Shown in pieces: positions 1 to 8,824 of a DNA stretch of 64,000 nucleotides. Position 1 is the stretch's first letter; every line of letters begins with the position of its first letter. Under the pieces are notes generated by a model. It saw only the letters and a list, made by a program, of their open reading frames with translations, ran no database searches and was not told where the DNA came from. Location of the stretch: positions 1 through 64,000 of the forward strand of contig NZ_RJUF01000003.1 in the NCBI RefSeq assembly GCF_024343775.1, read 5' to 3'. The position numbers and the translations under genes were made by a program. The DNA is from Lacihabitans soyangensis. GTDB lineage: Bacteria; Bacteroidota; Bacteroidia; Cytophagales; Spirosomataceae.

Positions 1-694
1 TTTATTTGAACTTTATCCCCTTCCAAGCTTCTCCGTTTATACTTCCTCGCCGTTTGGGAGTGCAAAGGTAAGACACTATTTCCCCCTTTTCCAAATATTA
101 TTTTATTATTCTTTTTAACCATTTCTCCTAATTCACTGCTTTTCAAAGACTTTTGACTTCTACCTCATAGAAAGTTCTTGCTTTTGTTATATTTGTTTGG
201 CGTTTCGTTATATGTGCTTTTTTTGCCGCAATCTCCCCTTTTCTGGATTGAATGTGTTTTCTTGGGCATTTTCTGCCGTTTTTCGTTTTGACTATTTTAG
301 ATCGGTTATTGAAATATTTATATGTTTAGCGTTTTGTTTTTTTTAAAATGGTTGTTCTGCTCACCTGCGGTGGGTGAATTGTCGTACTAACCACCCCGGC
401 CTGCGGCCGACCCTCCTTAAAAAGGAGGGTAAAGTTAGGACTGGCTTTGCCTGCGGCTGGTCTGGTTTGTTTGACGGTTAGTGGTTCGACTATCGCTCAC
501 CAACCATGAGCTCTTTGTAACCTGGCCGCTAGGCTGGGCACAAAAACGGGAGCATAATCAAGAATGGTAATGCGAAGATTACGAGCGTAGATCTGCCCGA
601 CCCAGTGCCCACCCCTATCGCTTGTTCTTGCTCTATTGTTTTTGGGGCGGAGGGGTACTCCCTTAGAATATAAGACGAAATAAGCGGCATGACT
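1..694. other. Gene-free, hairpin-rich intergenic region at left edge
   Basis: No convincing coding region is visible. The left half is T-rich. From about 360 on the base composition becomes GC-richer and several inverted repeats appear: TCACC/GGTGA (361-377), GGCC-TGC-GGCC (398-408), a perfect palindrome at 410-430, and nested stems at 535-611. The minus strand over about 500-620 has an open frame of roughly 39 codons without a clear start. This looks like intergenic repeat DNA or a structured RNA rather than a gene. Confidence 0.6.
410..430. repeat. Perfect palindromic hairpin, arms ACCCTCCTT/AAGGAGGGT
   Basis: Nine-base arms ACCCTCCTT and AAGGAGGGT flank AAA. The GC-rich arms contrast with the AT-rich surroundings. 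It may act as a transcription terminator stem or be a dispersed palindrome; no U-run follows directly on either strand. Confidence 0.5.
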
Positions 695-2122
695 CTACAA
701 AACTTGCTTTAGTAGGTGTGGCCTTTCTTTTTCTATTTTGAGAATGAGTTCGCCGAAAAGGGTATTGGCCCAAGCGAACCACTTTCTGGTAAACTTTGAG
801 GCATCGTCTTTATCGAAGGATTCATGCATGAAGCCTGTATTGGCATGGGTGTTTTTTAGAAACTTTAATTGCTGTAGTATTTCGGCGTCAGACTGTGAAG
901 TCATGGCTCGCATGATAAGGCTCATTGGCCAAATCTGGTTGACGAGCGTGTGCGGGCTTCCGATACCTTCGGCTACTTTTCCTTTAAAATAGTATGGGTT
1001 TTTGGAAGATAATACAAATCTTCTTGTGTTGATATATAAAGGATCCGTAGCTTTGAGAACGCCTAGGTAAGGTAAACCGAGAAGATTGGGAACGTTGGCG
1101 TCGTCTTGAAATAAGGCATTGCCAAACCCGTCAACCTCCATGGCATAAATAGAACCAAACTCGGGATGCTTTACGATTGCAAATTGTTGGATGGCTTTTT
1201 GCACTTGTTTGGCAAGCGTAGTACATTTTTGGGAAAAGCTAATGTCTTTATATATTTCTATGGCTATTTCTGCCAATTGCTCTAAGCTTTTTACGGCAAA
1301 AAGATTGGATGGAACAAGAAATGGATACTGGGTGGCATCGTCAGAAGGTCTGAAAGTACTGTGAATCATGCCGTTTGGCTTGGTATGATTGCCGTAACCA
1401 TTTCCTGGAACAGTGTCGGTTGACCATGAAGTAGTACGGCCGAAACGATATGGGCCTTTAGAGGTTAACCGTTGCTGTTCAATAAAAGTGTCCACAATTA
1501 ACTTAGCAGACTTCAACCATTGATCATTGAATTGTTCTTTTCGACCAATTTTTTTCCAAAAATTATAGGATAATCTTACATGATAACACAACGAGTCTAT
1601 TTCCCATTTACGTTCATGAAGTTCGGGCTTCATGTCGGTATGATCTGAGTACCATTCGCTTTTTTCCGGCTTTTCGTTAAAAGCGTTGGCATACGGATCA
1701 ATGATGATGCAAGCTGCCTGACGATTTATAACACCAAGAATTAAGTCTTGTAGGGGTTTGGAATCTTTCGAAATTTCAAGATATGGCCAAACTTGTGCTG
1801 TACTGTCACGCAGCCACATGGCGTGTATATCACCTGTAATAACGAAAGTATCAAAAACTCCGTCTTTTTGAGAATGAAAAACAGTGGTATCTAAGGTATT
1901 TGGAAAACAGTTCTCAAAAAGCCAAGCAATTTCCTTGTCTGCACATTTTGCTTTGATTCTTTCTATCGTTTTTTCTACCAAACCATCGCTAAATTTTCTT
2001 TGAGCTTTATTAACTCTTACTGTAGGAAAATCTTGATTTTTAGAAAATGCCAAAGATGGAGATAAAAGAAAGGCCGATGAGGCTATGGTAAATTGACGAC
2101 GAGAAATTTTAGAATCAGACAT
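695..2122 (-). CDS. Glycoside hydrolase family 125 exo-alpha-1,6-mannosidase
   Basis: Predicted metal-independent GH125 enzyme that removes alpha-1,6-linked mannose from the non-reducing end of glycans. The N-terminus has a twin-arginine-like export signal (SRRQF at residues 7-11 followed by a hydrophobic stretch to about residue 26), so it should act in the periplasm. The family hallmark MWLRDS is at about residues 102-107, followed by the (alpha/alpha)6-barrel region and a C-terminal WPMSLIMRA segment. The 475-residue length fits the family. The gene is followed by gene-free DNA and separated from rnc by 212 bp, so it is probably transcribed alone. Family membership is clear from the motif; the exact substrate is inferred. 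Confidence 0.87.
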   Translation of the reverse strand: MSDSKISRRQFTIASSAFLLSPSLAFSKNQDFPTVRVNKAQRKFSDGLVEKTIERIKAKCADKEIAWLFENCFPNTLDTTVFHSQKDGVFDTFVITGDIHAMWLRDSTAQVWPYLEISKDSKPLQDLILGVINRQAACIIIDPYANAFNEKPEKSEWYSDHTDMKPELHERKWEIDSLCYHVRLSYNFWKKIGRKEQFNDQWLKSAKLIVDTFIEQQRLTSKGPYRFGRTTSWSTDTVPGNGYGNHTKPNGMIHSTFRPSDDATQYPFLVPSNLFAVKSLEQLAEIAIEIYKDISFSQKCTTLAKQVQKAIQQFAIVKHPEFGSIYAMEVDGFGNALFQDDANVPNLLGLPYLGVLKATDPLYINTRRFVLSSKNPYYFKGKVAEGIGSPHTLVNQIWPMSLIMRAMTSQSDAEILQQLKFLKNTHANTGFMHESFDKDDASKFTRKWFAWANTLFGELILKIEKERPHLLKQVL

Positions 2123-2334
2123 AATGAGAAAATCAATTTTATGAGATACCAGTAAAGAACAGACTTAAATTTATATTTCTCCATTCAGAAATAATGGTAA
2201 AAATACAGGTCTGGTTGAATTTCTCCTAAAGAAACGAACTCAGAGTTTGAGGAAAGATAGGGATTTCTGTAAATACGATGGGTTGGTGCTACTAGAAACT
2301 TCAAGACTGAGCGATTTTGGAAAATTGCTCTACT

Positions 2335-3066
2335 TTAGATACTCAGAATTTCACAGGCTCTACGTGATGCATCTTGTTCGGCTTTCTTTTTGTTCCAGCC
2401 GCTTCCCGAACTAATCACTTGAGAGTCTACCAAAACTTGAGCTATGAATTCTTTGCTGTGGTTTTTTCCTTTTTCCTCTACTATCAAAAACTCAACTTTG
2501 CGGCCGTCTGCCTGAGCCCAACTTAGTATTGTAGATTTATAGTTGGTATTGTTTGATATGACTTCGTCAAGGTCAAAATGATTTGAAAGAAGTTTGGAAA
2601 TAATGAATTTTTTGGTGAAAGCAAAGCCTTTGTCTAAATAGATGGCTCCGATAAGTGCTTCCATGGCATCACCAAACATAGAAGTTCGATGAAAATTACG
2701 TTGCCCGTCGAATTCTATGAGTTTGTCTAAACCTATGCGTCTTGCCAAAACATTTAGAGATTCGCGGTTCACTATTCTAGAACGTATCTCGGTAAGGAAA
2801 CCTTCGTCTTTGAATGGATACTTTTTAAATAAAAATTCGGCAACAACCATACCCAGAACAGAGTCCCCCAAAAACTCCAACCTTTCGTTAGATTCCTTAA
2901 AACTGTTAAATCCGTTGTGTTTCGAAGCCGAAGTATGTCTAAAAGCCAGTTGGTAAAGAAGCTTATTTTTGGGACTCGCACCAATAATTTGCTCAATTGA
3001 TTTTATGAACTCCTTCTGCTTTGGGTCTTTGTTTAAAAAACCTAGGATTGATTTTCCGAATTCCAT
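2335..3066 (-). CDS. rnc: Ribonuclease III
   Basis: Double-stranded-RNA endonuclease for rRNA and mRNA processing. The RNase III signature NERLEFLGDS is at about residues 60-69 and supplies the Mg-binding acidic residues. The second acidic cluster is in the GDAMEALIGAIYLDKG segment. A C-terminal dsRNA-binding domain covers about residues 170-243 (the GSGWNKKKAEQDASRRA helix). The 243-residue length is normal. It is the last gene of an acpP-fabF-rnc group on the minus strand, with 33 bp to fabF, a gene order found in many bacteria. Confidence 0.95.
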   Translation of the reverse strand: MEFGKSILGFLNKDPKQKEFIKSIEQIIGASPKNKLLYQLAFRHTSASKHNGFNSFKESNERLEFLGDSVLGMVVAEFLFKKYPFKDEGFLTEIRSRIVNRESLNVLARRIGLDKLIEFDGQRNFHRTSMFGDAMEALIGAIYLDKGFAFTKKFIISKLLSNHFDLDEVISNNTNYKSTILSWAQADGRKVEFLIVEEKGKNHSKEFIAQVLVDSQVISSGSGWNKKKAEQDASRRACEILSI

Positions 3067-3099
3067 TAGAAATGTTTTGACATAGTGGCTGAGAATTGA

Positions 3100-4347
3100 C
3101 TAAATTTTTCGGAAAATAAGTGTCGCGTTGTGTCCACCAAATCCGAAACAGTTACTCAAAACCACGTTAAGTTTTTTAGCTTTAGCAACATTTGGAGTTA
3201 GGTCTATTCTTGGGTCTATAACTTCGTCTATGTTGTCCAAATTGATGGTTGGAGGAACCATTTGGTGTTCTAGAGCCAAAATTCCTGCTACCGACTCAAC
3301 TGCTCCCGCACCACCCAAAAGGTGACCTGTCATTGATTTGGTAGAGCTGATAGAAACTTTATAAGCGTGATCTCCGAACAATTGCTCTATGGCTTTGATC
3401 TCTTGCGGATCTCCTAGCGGTGTAGATGTACCGTGGGTATTTATATAGTCAACCTCCTCTGGGGCTATTTGTGCATCCTCAAGTGCATCTTTCATTGAGA
3501 GATACGCTCCATAACCTTCAGGATGAGGTGCCGTGATGTGATAAGCATCTGAAGAAAAACCTCCGCCAATAAGCTCACAATAGATTTTTGCTCCACGGGC
3601 TTTGGCATGTTCATATTCTTCTAAGACAATTGCTCCACCACCTTCGCCTAATACAAAACCGTCTCTGTCTCTGTCGTAAGGTCGAGAGGCCGTTTTAGGG
3701 TCGTCGTTTCTTTCGGAAAGAGCTTTCAAGGCATTGAATCCACCGACACCGGCCTGAGCAACAGTTGCCTCAGAACCACCTGAAATACAAGCTACTATAC
3801 GACCCAATCTTATGTAATTAAAGGCATCAATGATGGCGTTATTAGCCGAAGAACAAGCCGAAACAGTTACGTAGTTTGGCCCTCTAAATCCATGCTTTAT
3901 GGAAATTTGACCAGAAACGCTGTCAGCTATCATTTTTGGAATAAAGAAAGGGTTAAACCTCGGGGTGCCGTTTCCTTGAGCGAAACCAATCATTTCGTCT
4001 TCAAAGGTTTTGAGACCTCCTATACCCGAACCCCAAATTACACCTACTTTCTCCTTGTTGATGTTTTCGTCAGAAAGGCCAGAATCGGCAATGGCTTGAT
4101 CGGCAATTACAACACCGAATTGTGTGAATAAGTCCATTTTGCGAGCGTCTTGTCTTGGAATAAAGTCTGTTACTTCGAAGTTTTTCACTTCGCAGGCAAA
4201 CCTAGTTTTGAAATTTGTGGCATCGAAACGTGTTATAAAATCACAACCACTTACGCCGTTAGAAAGGCCATTCCAAAATTCTTCGACGGTGTTACCGATA
4301 GGAGTAAGTGCTCCGAGTCCAGTAACGACAACTCTTTTTAATGTCAT
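3100..4347 (-). CDS. fabF: Beta-ketoacyl-ACP synthase II
   Basis: Condensing enzyme of type II fatty-acid synthesis; it joins malonyl-ACP to a growing acyl-ACP. The active-site cysteine lies in VSACSSANN (about C165). The catalytic histidines lie in NTHGTSTPLGD and in KSMTGHLLGGAG. Full length (415 residues) and start MTLKRVVVTGLGALTPIG are typical of FabF. It lies 91 bp downstream of acpP and directly upstream of rnc, consistent with one lipid/RNA-processing operon. Confidence 0.96.
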   Translation of the reverse strand: MTLKRVVVTGLGALTPIGNTVEEFWNGLSNGVSGCDFITRFDATNFKTRFACEVKNFEVTDFIPRQDARKMDLFTQFGVVIADQAIADSGLSDENINKEKVGVIWGSGIGGLKTFEDEMIGFAQGNGTPRFNPFFIPKMIADSVSGQISIKHGFRGPNYVTVSACSSANNAIIDAFNYIRLGRIVACISGGSEATVAQAGVGGFNALKALSERNDDPKTASRPYDRDRDGFVLGEGGGAIVLEEYEHAKARGAKIYCELIGGGFSSDAYHITAPHPEGYGAYLSMKDALEDAQIAPEEVDYINTHGTSTPLGDPQEIKAIEQLFGDHAYKVSISSTKSMTGHLLGGAGAVESVAGILALEHQMVPPTINLDNIDEVIDPRIDLTPNVAKAKKLNVVLSNCFGFGGHNATLIFRKI

Positions 4348-4438
4348 ATTATTTGAAAATTAAAAGTTCAATACCCTATTGACAATGCAAATTAACATTT
4401 ATCAATTGAATATTGAACTTAATTGAATGAGAAAATAA

Positions 4439-4675
4439 TTATTTAGAGTTTTCTTCTAAATAAGTTATTGCCTGACCTACAGTTTGAATATTTTCTGCTT
4501 GGTCATCAGGAATAGAAACATTAAATTCCTTCTCAAATTCCATTATTAACTCAACTGTGTCAAGCGAATCCGCTCCCAAGTCGTTTGTAAATGAGGCCTC
4601 AGCAGTAACTTCTGTCTCGTCAACGCCAAGCTTCTCAACAATAATTTTCTTTACTTTAGATGCTATATCAGACAT
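4439..4675 (-). CDS. acpP: Acyl carrier protein
   Basis: Small acidic carrier that holds acyl chains on a 4'-phosphopantetheine arm during fatty-acid synthesis. The attachment serine is in [10 protein letters not shown] (S37). The start was set at [10 protein letters not shown] (78 residues) rather than an upstream Met at 4708, because the extra 11 residues do not belong to the ACP fold. It is the first gene of the acpP-fabF-rnc group and is divergent from kdsA. Confidence 0.95.
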   Translation of the reverse strand: MSDIASKVKKIIVEKLGVDETEVTAEASFTNDLGADSLDTVELIMEFEKEFNVSIPDDQAENIQTVGQAITYLEENSK

Positions 4676-4806
4676 TTTAAAAATGTATTTTGGTGAAAAA
4701 CACTGCAAAGAAATAGATTTTATATGAAACCAACAAAACGAATCTATCTTTTTTTGAATGAAAGATAGTTCGGATATTTACATAAAATTTTAAAACAAAA
4801 TCAATA

Positions 4807-5622
4807 ATGACGCTCAAACTCAACAAAATAGCCAAATACGAAAGCAATAATTTCTTCCTGTTAGCGGGTCCGTGTGCAATTGAAGACCGTGATTTGGCCT
4901 TGAGAATAGCCGAGAAGATAACAAGCATTTGTAGCAAACTGGAGATACCCTATGTTTTCAAAGGAAGCTACAGAAAAGCCAACAGAACCAAAGCCGATAG
5001 TTTCACTGGAATTGGTGACGAAAAAGCCTTAAAAATATTAGAAGAGGTCAGCAAAACTTTTGGAATTCCAACCGTAACAGACATACACGAAACCAAAGAA
5101 GCAGAGCTTGCCGCGGCCTATGTGGATGTTCTACAAATACCCGCGTTTTTATGTCGTCAAACAGAGCTTTTGGAAGCCGCCGCAAAAACAGGTAAAGCTG
5201 TAAACATCAAAAAAGGGCAGTTTCTTTCAGGTGCTTCGATGGGATTTGCGATAGAAAAAATAAAATCTGTCAATCCAGAGGTGCAAGGCATGTTGACCGA
5301 TAGGGGTAATAGTTTTGGTTATTCTGATTTGGTGGTAGATTACAGAAACTTGGTAGACATGAAAGAGTTTGGAGCCCCAATAGTAATGGATTGCACACAT
5401 TCTCTTCAAAAGCCAAATCAGAGCTCAGGAGTGACGGGCGGAAACCCAAAAATGATCAGCACGATAGCCAAGGCGGCCATAGCGGTGGGTGCCGATGGGC
5501 TTTTTATAGAAACACATCCTGACCCAGCAAATGCGAAATCTGACGGAGCCAATATGTTGCATTTAGATAATTTAGAGCAGCTTTTGGTGGACTTGGTAAG
5601 GATAAGAGAGGCTATTAGCTAA
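4807..5622 (+). CDS. kdsA: 3-deoxy-8-phosphooctulonate synthase (KDO-8-P synthase)
   Basis: Cytoplasmic enzyme that condenses phosphoenolpyruvate with arabinose-5-phosphate to make KDO-8-P for lipopolysaccharide core synthesis. It shows the LAGPCAIED opening motif, the KGSYRKANRT substrate-binding segment and the VMDCTHSLQKP region of the DAHP/KDO8P synthase TIM barrel. The 271-residue length is normal. It shares a 131-bp divergent intergenic region with acpP. Its presence fits a Gram-negative cell with LPS. Confidence 0.95.
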   Translation: MTLKLNKIAKYESNNFFLLAGPCAIEDRDLALRIAEKITSICSKLEIPYVFKGSYRKANRTKADSFTGIGDEKALKILEEVSKTFGIPTVTDIHETKEAELAAAYVDVLQIPAFLCRQTELLEAAAKTGKAVNIKKGQFLSGASMGFAIEKIKSVNPEVQGMLTDRGNSFGYSDLVVDYRNLVDMKEFGAPIVMDCTHSLQKPNQSSGVTGGNPKMISTIAKAAIAVGADGLFIETHPDPANAKSDGANMLHLDNLEQLLVDLVRIREAIS

Positions 5623-5724
5623 TGTGATAGTTTTCGAAAGTGAAAATTGGTATTTATTTGATTTTTCAATCTTATTTGTCGACCATTTGATTTGCTGATT
5701 TGTAAAAAATACCTAAATTACATC

Positions 5725-5871
5725 ATGAAAGAAGAGCTTTATCTTGGAAAAAAAGTATTGGAATTGAACCTTCATGAGCAACGTTTTAGAAAAATGATGC
5801 AACTCATGCGGGTAAATAAAATGCTAGAAAAAGCAGAAAAAATACATAAACCAATGCCTGAGGAATCCTAA
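5725..5871 (+). CDS. Small hypothetical protein, 48 residues
   Basis: An ATG-started frame encodes a charged, helix-prone peptide beginning MKEELYLGKK and ending HKPMPEES. No signal peptide, cysteine motif or recognised family is visible. It fills most of the gap between kdsA and the amidohydrolase in the same direction. Coding status is uncertain: the length is short, and support rests only on the intact frame and protein-like composition. Confidence 0.4.
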   Translation: MKEELYLGKKVLELNLHEQRFRKMMQLMRVNKMLEKAEKIHKPMPEES

Positions 5872-5921
5872 ACTTGAAACTATTCAATACCTAATTTTAA
5901 ACTTAAACTAAAAACTAAATA

Positions 5922-7193
5922 ATGAAAAAAACTATACTCTTAGCAGTATTTGCCTCCGTTTCGGCTTTTGCCCAAAAAACCTACATCCAATGTGGAAACC
6001 TAATAGACACCAGAAACCAAAAAGTGTTGAAAGATATGACCATAGTGGTAGAAGGAAACAAAATCACTGAGGTGAAAAATGGTTTACACAAAGGTGAAAA
6101 GACTGATAATGTAATAGATCTGAGTAAGAAGTTTGTAATGCCTGGTCTAATAGATATGCATGTGCATATTGAAAGTCAAACAGCTAAAGATCAGTTTCAG
6201 AAAAGAATTCAGTACAGCGAGGCCGATATAGCTTTTGAATCACAAAAATATGCCAATGTAACTTTGATGGCTGGTTTCACTACTGTGAGAGATCTTGGCG
6301 GTAGTAATGTGAATATTTCACTCAGAAATGCCATAAATAGGGGTTCTGTAGTGGGTCCGAGGATTTTTACTTCGGGCAAAACAATAGCCACAACTGGCGG
6401 ACACGGAGATCCAAGCAATGGAATTGGCACTAAACTCTCTTTACAAGAGGAGGCATCTAATGGTGTGGTTAACTCGGCCGAAGAAGCCCGTAAAGCGGTT
6501 CGTCAAAGATATCAAGATGGTGCCGATTGGATAAAAATAACTGCAACTGGAGGTGTTTTAAGTATTGCCAAAAACGGCAAAGGCCCACAGTTTCAGGATG
6601 ATGAACTAAATGGATTAATAGCTACTGCAAAAGATTATGGATTCGGAGTTGCTGCTCACGCTCACGGAGCTGAGGGAATGAAGCGTGCATTGCGTGCAGG
6701 CGTGACCACCATAGAACACGGTTCTTTTCTTGACGATGAATGTATAGCACTTTTCAAAGAGAAAGGTGCGTATTTGGTACCTACCATCATTGCTGGTAAA
6801 ACAGCCTCAGATTCTGCAAAGATACCGGGCTACTACCATCCATTTGTAGTAAAAAAAGCCTTGGAAACGGGTGTTTTGATTCAAGATGCTTTTGCTAGGG
6901 CCTACAAAGCCGGTGTAAAAATATGCTTCGGAACTGACGCTGGAGTATTTCCACACGGATACAACGCCAAGGAATTTATGTATATGACCGAGGCAGGTAT
7001 GCCTATTATGGAAGCTTTGAAAGCTGCTACCATTACCAATGCTTTTGTGCTAGGAATGGAAAACGAGCTTGGAGCCATAGAAGCTGGAAAATTGGCAGAC
7101 ATCGTAGCCATAGATGATGACCCCACAAAAGACGTTAAAGCTCTGATGAAAATGAGCTTTGTTATGAAAGATGGGAAGGTTTATAAAAAATGA
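5922..7193 (+). CDS. Secreted amidohydrolase (imidazolonepropionase-like family)
   Basis: Predicted metal-dependent hydrolase of the amidohydrolase superfamily, exported by an N-terminal signal peptide (MKKTILLAVFASVSAFAQ). The metal site begins with MPGLIDMHVHIES (H80 and H82). It continues with the lysine in ADWIKITATGG, the histidines in GVAAHAHG and TIEHGS, and the aspartate in CFGTDAGVF. The full barrel plus small beta-domain is present (423 residues). Relatives include prolidase-like and imidazolonepropionase-like enzymes, but the substrate cannot be read from the sequence. It ends before a strong bidirectional hairpin at 7241-7276. Confidence 0.85.
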   Translation: MKKTILLAVFASVSAFAQKTYIQCGNLIDTRNQKVLKDMTIVVEGNKITEVKNGLHKGEKTDNVIDLSKKFVMPGLIDMHVHIESQTAKDQFQKRIQYSEADIAFESQKYANVTLMAGFTTVRDLGGSNVNISLRNAINRGSVVGPRIFTSGKTIATTGGHGDPSNGIGTKLSLQEEASNGVVNSAEEARKAVRQRYQDGADWIKITATGGVLSIAKNGKGPQFQDDELNGLIATAKDYGFGVAAHAHGAEGMKRALRAGVTTIEHGSFLDDECIALFKEKGAYLVPTIIAGKTASDSAKIPGYYHPFVVKKALETGVLIQDAFARAYKAGVKICFGTDAGVFPHGYNAKEFMYMTEAGMPIMEALKAATITNAFVLGMENELGAIEAGKLADIVAIDDDPTKDVKALMKMSFVMKDGKVYKK

Positions 7194-7240
7194 AACTAGT
7201 TTGCTGTGATTTCGGCCAAAAGGCTAGTCGATACTTAAAA

Positions 7241-7276
7241 TTCATAAAAAGTAATCTTCGGATTACTTTTTATGAA
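7241..7276. terminator. Perfect 16-bp hairpin with TTCG loop, bidirectional terminator
   Basis: TTCATAAAAAGTAATC pairs perfectly with its complement across a TTCG tetraloop. The A/T-rich outer arms give U-rich tails on both strands. It separates the convergent amidohydrolase (+) and the rubredoxin-tailed gene (-), and its right arm overlaps the latter's stop codon (7270-7272). Confidence 0.85.
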
Positions 7277-8727
7277 TGCACAAAATTGTCATTCATTTCA
7301 ATCGATTTAAAATTAGATTTCTGTTCTTCGCACAAGCCACAACGATAATCGCTCGGAAGATTCTCAAATGTAATCCCGGCAGGCACTCCAGCCAATTCAT
7401 CGCCATACCGAGAATCATAAATGGAGAGGCAACTATTGCACTGAAATATCTTTATTTTTTTGACTTTTTGAGGTTCTGAAACTTTCATTTGATCACCCAG
7501 CACCTTTATAGAATTTTCTGACAATTGCTTATTATAAAGCAAGACTGATCTCCGTAATTGTTCTGATAAATTCATCTTTTGAATTCCCTTGGCTAGATAC
7601 ACTTTCGTTCTGCCATTTGGGTCAAAATCTTCGGTGTAAGAAATGTCATAAACATTAAAGAACGGAATGACATTGAACAATTTGGTACGTCGCCTTTGAA
7701 CCATAATGGAAGCGAAGACTTCTGTTTTTGGGACTGTTTTGATACCAAAACAAATCCCAAAAGTACGAATATCTTGCCTGTTGAATGATTCCACCAATTC
7801 GTTTTTTAGTTTCAGAGCTTCCTCAGAATCGTCCTCTACCTGCCAATTGAGTTCGTTGGCCGCGTGCCTTACATTGATATTGTGCTTGGCCAATATAGAA
7901 CTCCAAAATTTCCTATCCGCCTCCTCTATGCCTTTAATAATGAGCGATTTCCATGGCGTAAAGCAAATTTCGCCGAGTTTGGTAAAAAGGCACAAATCGC
8001 ACATTTCTAATAGAAAAGAAACCGAGAAAAGTTCGTTTCTGCGATAAATTCCGAGCCAAGTCTTTTTGCCATAGCGGTTGAAGCCTTCATAATAAGGTAA
8101 GGTGAATTTTGGGAGTTTTAATTCCTCCTCCTTTGCTATGGAAATGATTTTAGGGATGTTTTCAAAAACATCTTTCGCTTCGTTTTCTGGAAATTGCTCC
8201 AAGGCTTCTTCAATACTTTTTGAAACTTTAGCTATTTCGTTTGAAAAAATGAGTTTGTCATAAGCATTTACGTGGTTGGTTTTTGGTTTTCTTAAAAATA
8301 GGTACCAGAAATTGGGCGTACTAGACGAAACAAAATTGAGATGTCCCGAAAAAAATGGAGTGAAACTCTGGGCGTTGTCTGAAATATTAATTTTCAGTTT
8401 AGAATCATAATCGAAAGTATCAAATATGTCTTTATATATACCTTCAGTTATCCAGTTGCCTTTTTGAAAAACATCTTCGGCAACATAAGAACTCACCAAA
8501 TTTGGCATTTCATTGGAATCAACCTGAAATTTAATATTCAAATCTGCCAAACTCTTTTCGAATTTTCGAGCAAAAGGATGAGCGATATGAAGGATAAGCT
8601 GTTGACGCAAACTTAGTCTAACTTCCTTTACATGAGCACCTTGTGCTGCCACAAGTATTTGCTTTAGTTCACCCGGTGATACTACACCACCTTTGAAGTT
8701 TATTCTAATTTTATAAAAATCATTCAT
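7270..8727 (-). CDS. Sulfite/nitrite-reductase-like protein lacking siroheme cysteines, with C-terminal rubredoxin domain
   Basis: The C-terminal ~55 residues form a rubredoxin domain (CNSC near 432-435, CGLC near 469-472) that should bind one iron. The preceding ~430 residues look like the two-fold NiR/SiR scaffold: ferredoxin-like half-domains at about 1-70 and 225-310 (compare FTPWKSL). Aligned by eye with NirB of this window, the first siroheme/4Fe-4S motif C-x5-C (SCVGTTWC) matches SYVAEDVF, and the second, C-x3-C (GCIREC), falls on DNAQSF. All four ligands are therefore missing. It lies 97 bp downstream of the nitrate reductase on the same strand and is probably co-transcribed. I infer an electron-transfer or adaptor role for nitrate reduction rather than siroheme catalysis. 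Confidence 0.65.
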   Translation of the reverse strand: MNDFYKIRINFKGGVVSPGELKQILVAAQGAHVKEVRLSLRQQLILHIAHPFARKFEKSLADLNIKFQVDSNEMPNLVSSYVAEDVFQKGNWITEGIYKDIFDTFDYDSKLKINISDNAQSFTPFFSGHLNFVSSSTPNFWYLFLRKPKTNHVNAYDKLIFSNEIAKVSKSIEEALEQFPENEAKDVFENIPKIISIAKEEELKLPKFTLPYYEGFNRYGKKTWLGIYRRNELFSVSFLLEMCDLCLFTKLGEICFTPWKSLIIKGIEEADRKFWSSILAKHNINVRHAANELNWQVEDDSEEALKLKNELVESFNRQDIRTFGICFGIKTVPKTEVFASIMVQRRRTKLFNVIPFFNVYDISYTEDFDPNGRTKVYLAKGIQKMNLSEQLRRSVLLYNKQLSENSIKVLGDQMKVSEPQKVKKIKIFQCNSCLSIYDSRYGDELAGVPAGITFENLPSDYRCGLCEEQKSNFKSIEMNDNFVHS

Positions 8728-8824
8728 TTTAAAAGCGTAAGTAATTTATCACAATAGTCAATACACCATTATAGCTTCTTTAGAAAAACTAAGAATCTAT
8801 GGCACGAAAAGTTTCTAATACGCA

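Noticed and set aside
1-694. tRNA, rRNA or CRISPR in the left intergenic region
   Set aside because: Stems do not form a cloverleaf, no CCA/T-loop pattern and no regularly spaced direct repeats were found; none elsewhere in the window either.
738-992. Plus-strand ORF opposite the GH125 gene
   Set aside because: It lies entirely within a well-supported gene on the other strand and shows no family features; many similar antisense frames in the window were rejected for the same reason.
4677-4937. Minus-strand ORF spanning the acpP-kdsA gap
   Set aside because: It overlaps the start of kdsA and the acpP control region and has no recognisable domain.
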